A stretch of 32,942 nt of DNA from Ruminococcus sp. (GTDB lineage Bacteria; Bacillota; Clostridia; Oscillospirales; Ruminococcaceae): NCBI GenBank assembly GCA_017543595.1, contig JAFYFU010000028.1:1-32942 (forward strand), in the 5' to 3' direction. Shown here in pieces: positions 32,501 to 32,942 of this stretch. The notes beneath the pieces are model-generated. The model searched no databases and was not told the origin of the DNA. It was given only the letters and a program-made list of their open reading frames with translations. Within the stretch, counting starts at the first letter, position 1. Each line of letters starts with the position of its first letter. A program made the position numbers and the translations under genes.

Positions 32501-32609
32501 AATGAGGCAGGGAGAATGTTACATCGAGGGAATGATTTTCAACAACAAAGACAAAGAGAATCAGACAAAAGTAATTCATGGTCATACATATAGAAACTTT
32601 GTAAAATGA
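29526..32609 (+). CDS. Large ATPase with C-terminal HerA/VirB4/FtsK-like motor domain
   Basis: 1027 residues from the ATG at 29526, 8 bp after GGAGGA. The N-terminal ~110 residues are Asn/Gln-rich and then coiled-coil-like, followed by a basic stretch (KKIKRTSVRRF). The middle (~180-440) recalls DUF927-type helicase-like domains of mobile elements, with a hydrophobic strand HTLIISSPDSEST near residue 325 where a Walker A would be expected, but without the Gly-Lys-Thr. The C-terminal third is a clear P-loop ATPase: Walker A GQSGSGKT (702-709), Walker B INIVIDEVQNQ (Asp915, Glu916) and a sensor-like LSLTYATQNLSE, the pattern of VirB4/VirD4/HerA motors that pump or unwind DNA. No membrane helix is visible. 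It could drive DNA transfer or replication of the element, or a defence function. Confidence 0.78.
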   Translation: MNNNHSNMNTNKGGFQPQMSSTLCQNLTFQNYTPATMSDVYIAIKNVISELGYPNINEIADCVINIIQPQLSEYMNNANRSVAEMTGQVRMLFAQNQSLIKDNMQQRMQNERLKKIKRTSVRRFATDESGCGICMESGKEEIKVGYILIDNMKNIRIEKNSAYQDFKFVEYFDSNGENRRTMIPLEKLTTKKLLPYFKGFNYVCSSSTIANEFLADCISKFPVNESDFIPEFSGFSLSTENDVKKVFFKCNDGNYDAELLAECSETFQRKIMPDGEINHDKITSLVNKYLNTSENLVLFAYSVCGLISSLLDDIGFHMRHTLIISSPDSESTRQVCCYLKTYNKGKGVTVFDSNITGIRKIVRSAKDETTVFVDNCKADNCKRRSEVVRELISLKSETEIKPHNMAIISDNVQYLIPAEERICMTLGENFCTAMTNEEEEKMSYSLSLLMRYIIQTICQDYKYFSTKLRNSIHSLMENSRAKNLLSVQGMTSYCIMMDICFTIGHCFNTNIDRKEVSNILLGMFLAGAETAENSQEAIVSEFMKTLNFELRNDTVEITMHNKDMDFISGKMQIVVKDELILMEECTVKNAILSKMRTSDSVTRLEKALSDANLLHATNRNRYPCTVYFNGLSNRKDFIAVKLNEVADSDIMSKIEIKSCEEWFGKENSESNMIPLAVNDIGYTAYRKFDFDKSDNLHCFVTGQSGSGKTFYMTEFMVTQHRTTEQLTIVLDTSGSFTRDSIIHNLSAGGDETVNEEVIRYVDENFKFIDVEKDCIPVNVLKLGYPVATHKIKTVIYDIVSVSIQNMGKKQRAELKECIGKLTLNKNYSICDLYDIIEEKVTDSLLMQLEDVISPFLEYNADEKSWGEFLENQNGIIVISSDASAKGGSSLVDMLLMSLFYYQCNKKERHINIVIDEVQNQNCGKNSAIEKILREGRKFHLSLTYATQNLSESNRDKLKTMNGAEMKVYFKPDNISAKSISRNLGVPVNELVSMRQGECYIEGMIFNNKDKENQTKVIHGHTYRNFVK

Positions 32610-32620
32610 TAAAAAACAAG

Positions 32621-32649
32621 ACAGGGCTGATTGTTCAGCCCTGTTTTTT
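32621..32649 (+). terminator. Terminator of the ATPase gene
   Basis: ACAGGGCTGA (32621-32630) pairs perfectly with TCAGCCCTGT (32635-32644), followed by TTTTT. Confidence 0.88.
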
Positions 32650-32755
32650 GTTAAGTAATGATATATGATTTATATATAATAATAGTAGTAAATCCGGAAG
32701 TAAAAAATTAAAACTGCCTAACATAAAAGTAAAAAAATGAAAGGTGGTAATTTTT

Positions 32756-32942
32756 ATGAACTTACCGAGATTTAACTCAAACGAAGAACTTCCGCTTACA
32801 ATGAATGCCAAAGACGTTGCAGGGTATCTGAATATTTCGTTATCCTGTGCGTATCAGGTCATGAACTCAAAAGATTTCCCTGTAATAAAAATAGGGAAAA
32901 GGCTTATCGTTACAAAAGAGCATTTTCTGGACTGGCTTCAAA
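32756..32942 (+). CDS. Excisionase-family helix-turn-helix protein, 3' end missing
   Basis: The ATG at 32756 follows AAAGGTGG. The 62 visible residues contain a MerR-like/HTH_17 domain: LTMNAKDVAGYLNISLSCAY forms the helix-turn-helix, FPVIKIGKRLIVTKEHFLDWL the wing. This is the layout of the small Xis-like proteins that in Firmicutes integrative elements usually precede a tyrosine recombinase gene and that bend DNA at attachment sites during excision. The frame is open to the window edge. An integrase gene just downstream is predicted but not visible. A plain transcriptional regulator with the same fold is the alternative. Confidence 0.82.
   Translation, partial: MNLPRFNSNEELPLTMNAKDVAGYLNISLSCAYQVMNSKDFPVIKIGKRLIVTKEHFLDWLQ

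Overview
The window looks like the chromosome of an anaerobic, low-to-medium GC Gram-positive bacterium of the Clostridia, most likely a Ruminococcus-type gut or rumen fibre degrader. The support is a truncated dockerin-like segment joined to a GH16 lichenase at the left edge, a rubrerythrin, an iron-only-hydrogenase-type protein, LytR-CpsA-Psr and DivIVA-like envelope proteins, AAGGAG ribosome sites and sigma-A promoters that often carry an extended -10. The species call is inference.

Layout. 1-966: end of a dockerin/GH16 beta-glucanase gene and its terminator. 977-4803: a MarR regulator, then a promoter followed by two tandem palindromes and a three-gene operon encoding a free-standing condensation-domain protein, a carrier protein and an adenylate-forming ligase, i.e. 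a one-module NRPS-like assembly line split over three proteins. 4813-6924: a UDP-sugar pyrophosphorylase-like gene and a rubrerythrin, each with its own promoter and terminator. 6926-11783 (minus strand): an RlmB-type rRNA methyltransferase, a 785-residue protein that looks like a catalytically dead P-type ATPase, and an LCP ligase whose cytoplasmic tail holds 22 perfect PNYNQ repeats.

11823-17799 is the most unusual part. A strong promoter drives a Cas6-like endoribonuclease and a double-RAMP (Cas7-like) protein, with no CRISPR array, cas1, cas2 or cas10 in view. Facing them tail to tail across a shared terminator is a kinase / VWA / PP2C operon of the TerY-P triad type. 17976-20956 holds a DivIVA-like coiled-coil protein and a hydrogenase-like iron-sulfur protein. 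21042-26730 holds an unrecognised 185-residue protein, an AlkD-like DNA glycosylase overlapping a SulP transporter with a long C-terminal extension, a NERD nuclease-domain protein, and lrgAB.

26890-32942: a tRNA-fMet gene followed by what looks like the left part of an integrated element. It has two large genes of different composition (an unrecognised 649-residue protein and a 1027-residue protein with a C-terminal HerA/VirB4/FtsK-like ATPase domain), then the start of an excisionase-type HTH gene cut by the window end. All functional assignments come from motifs read by eye; no database search was possible.
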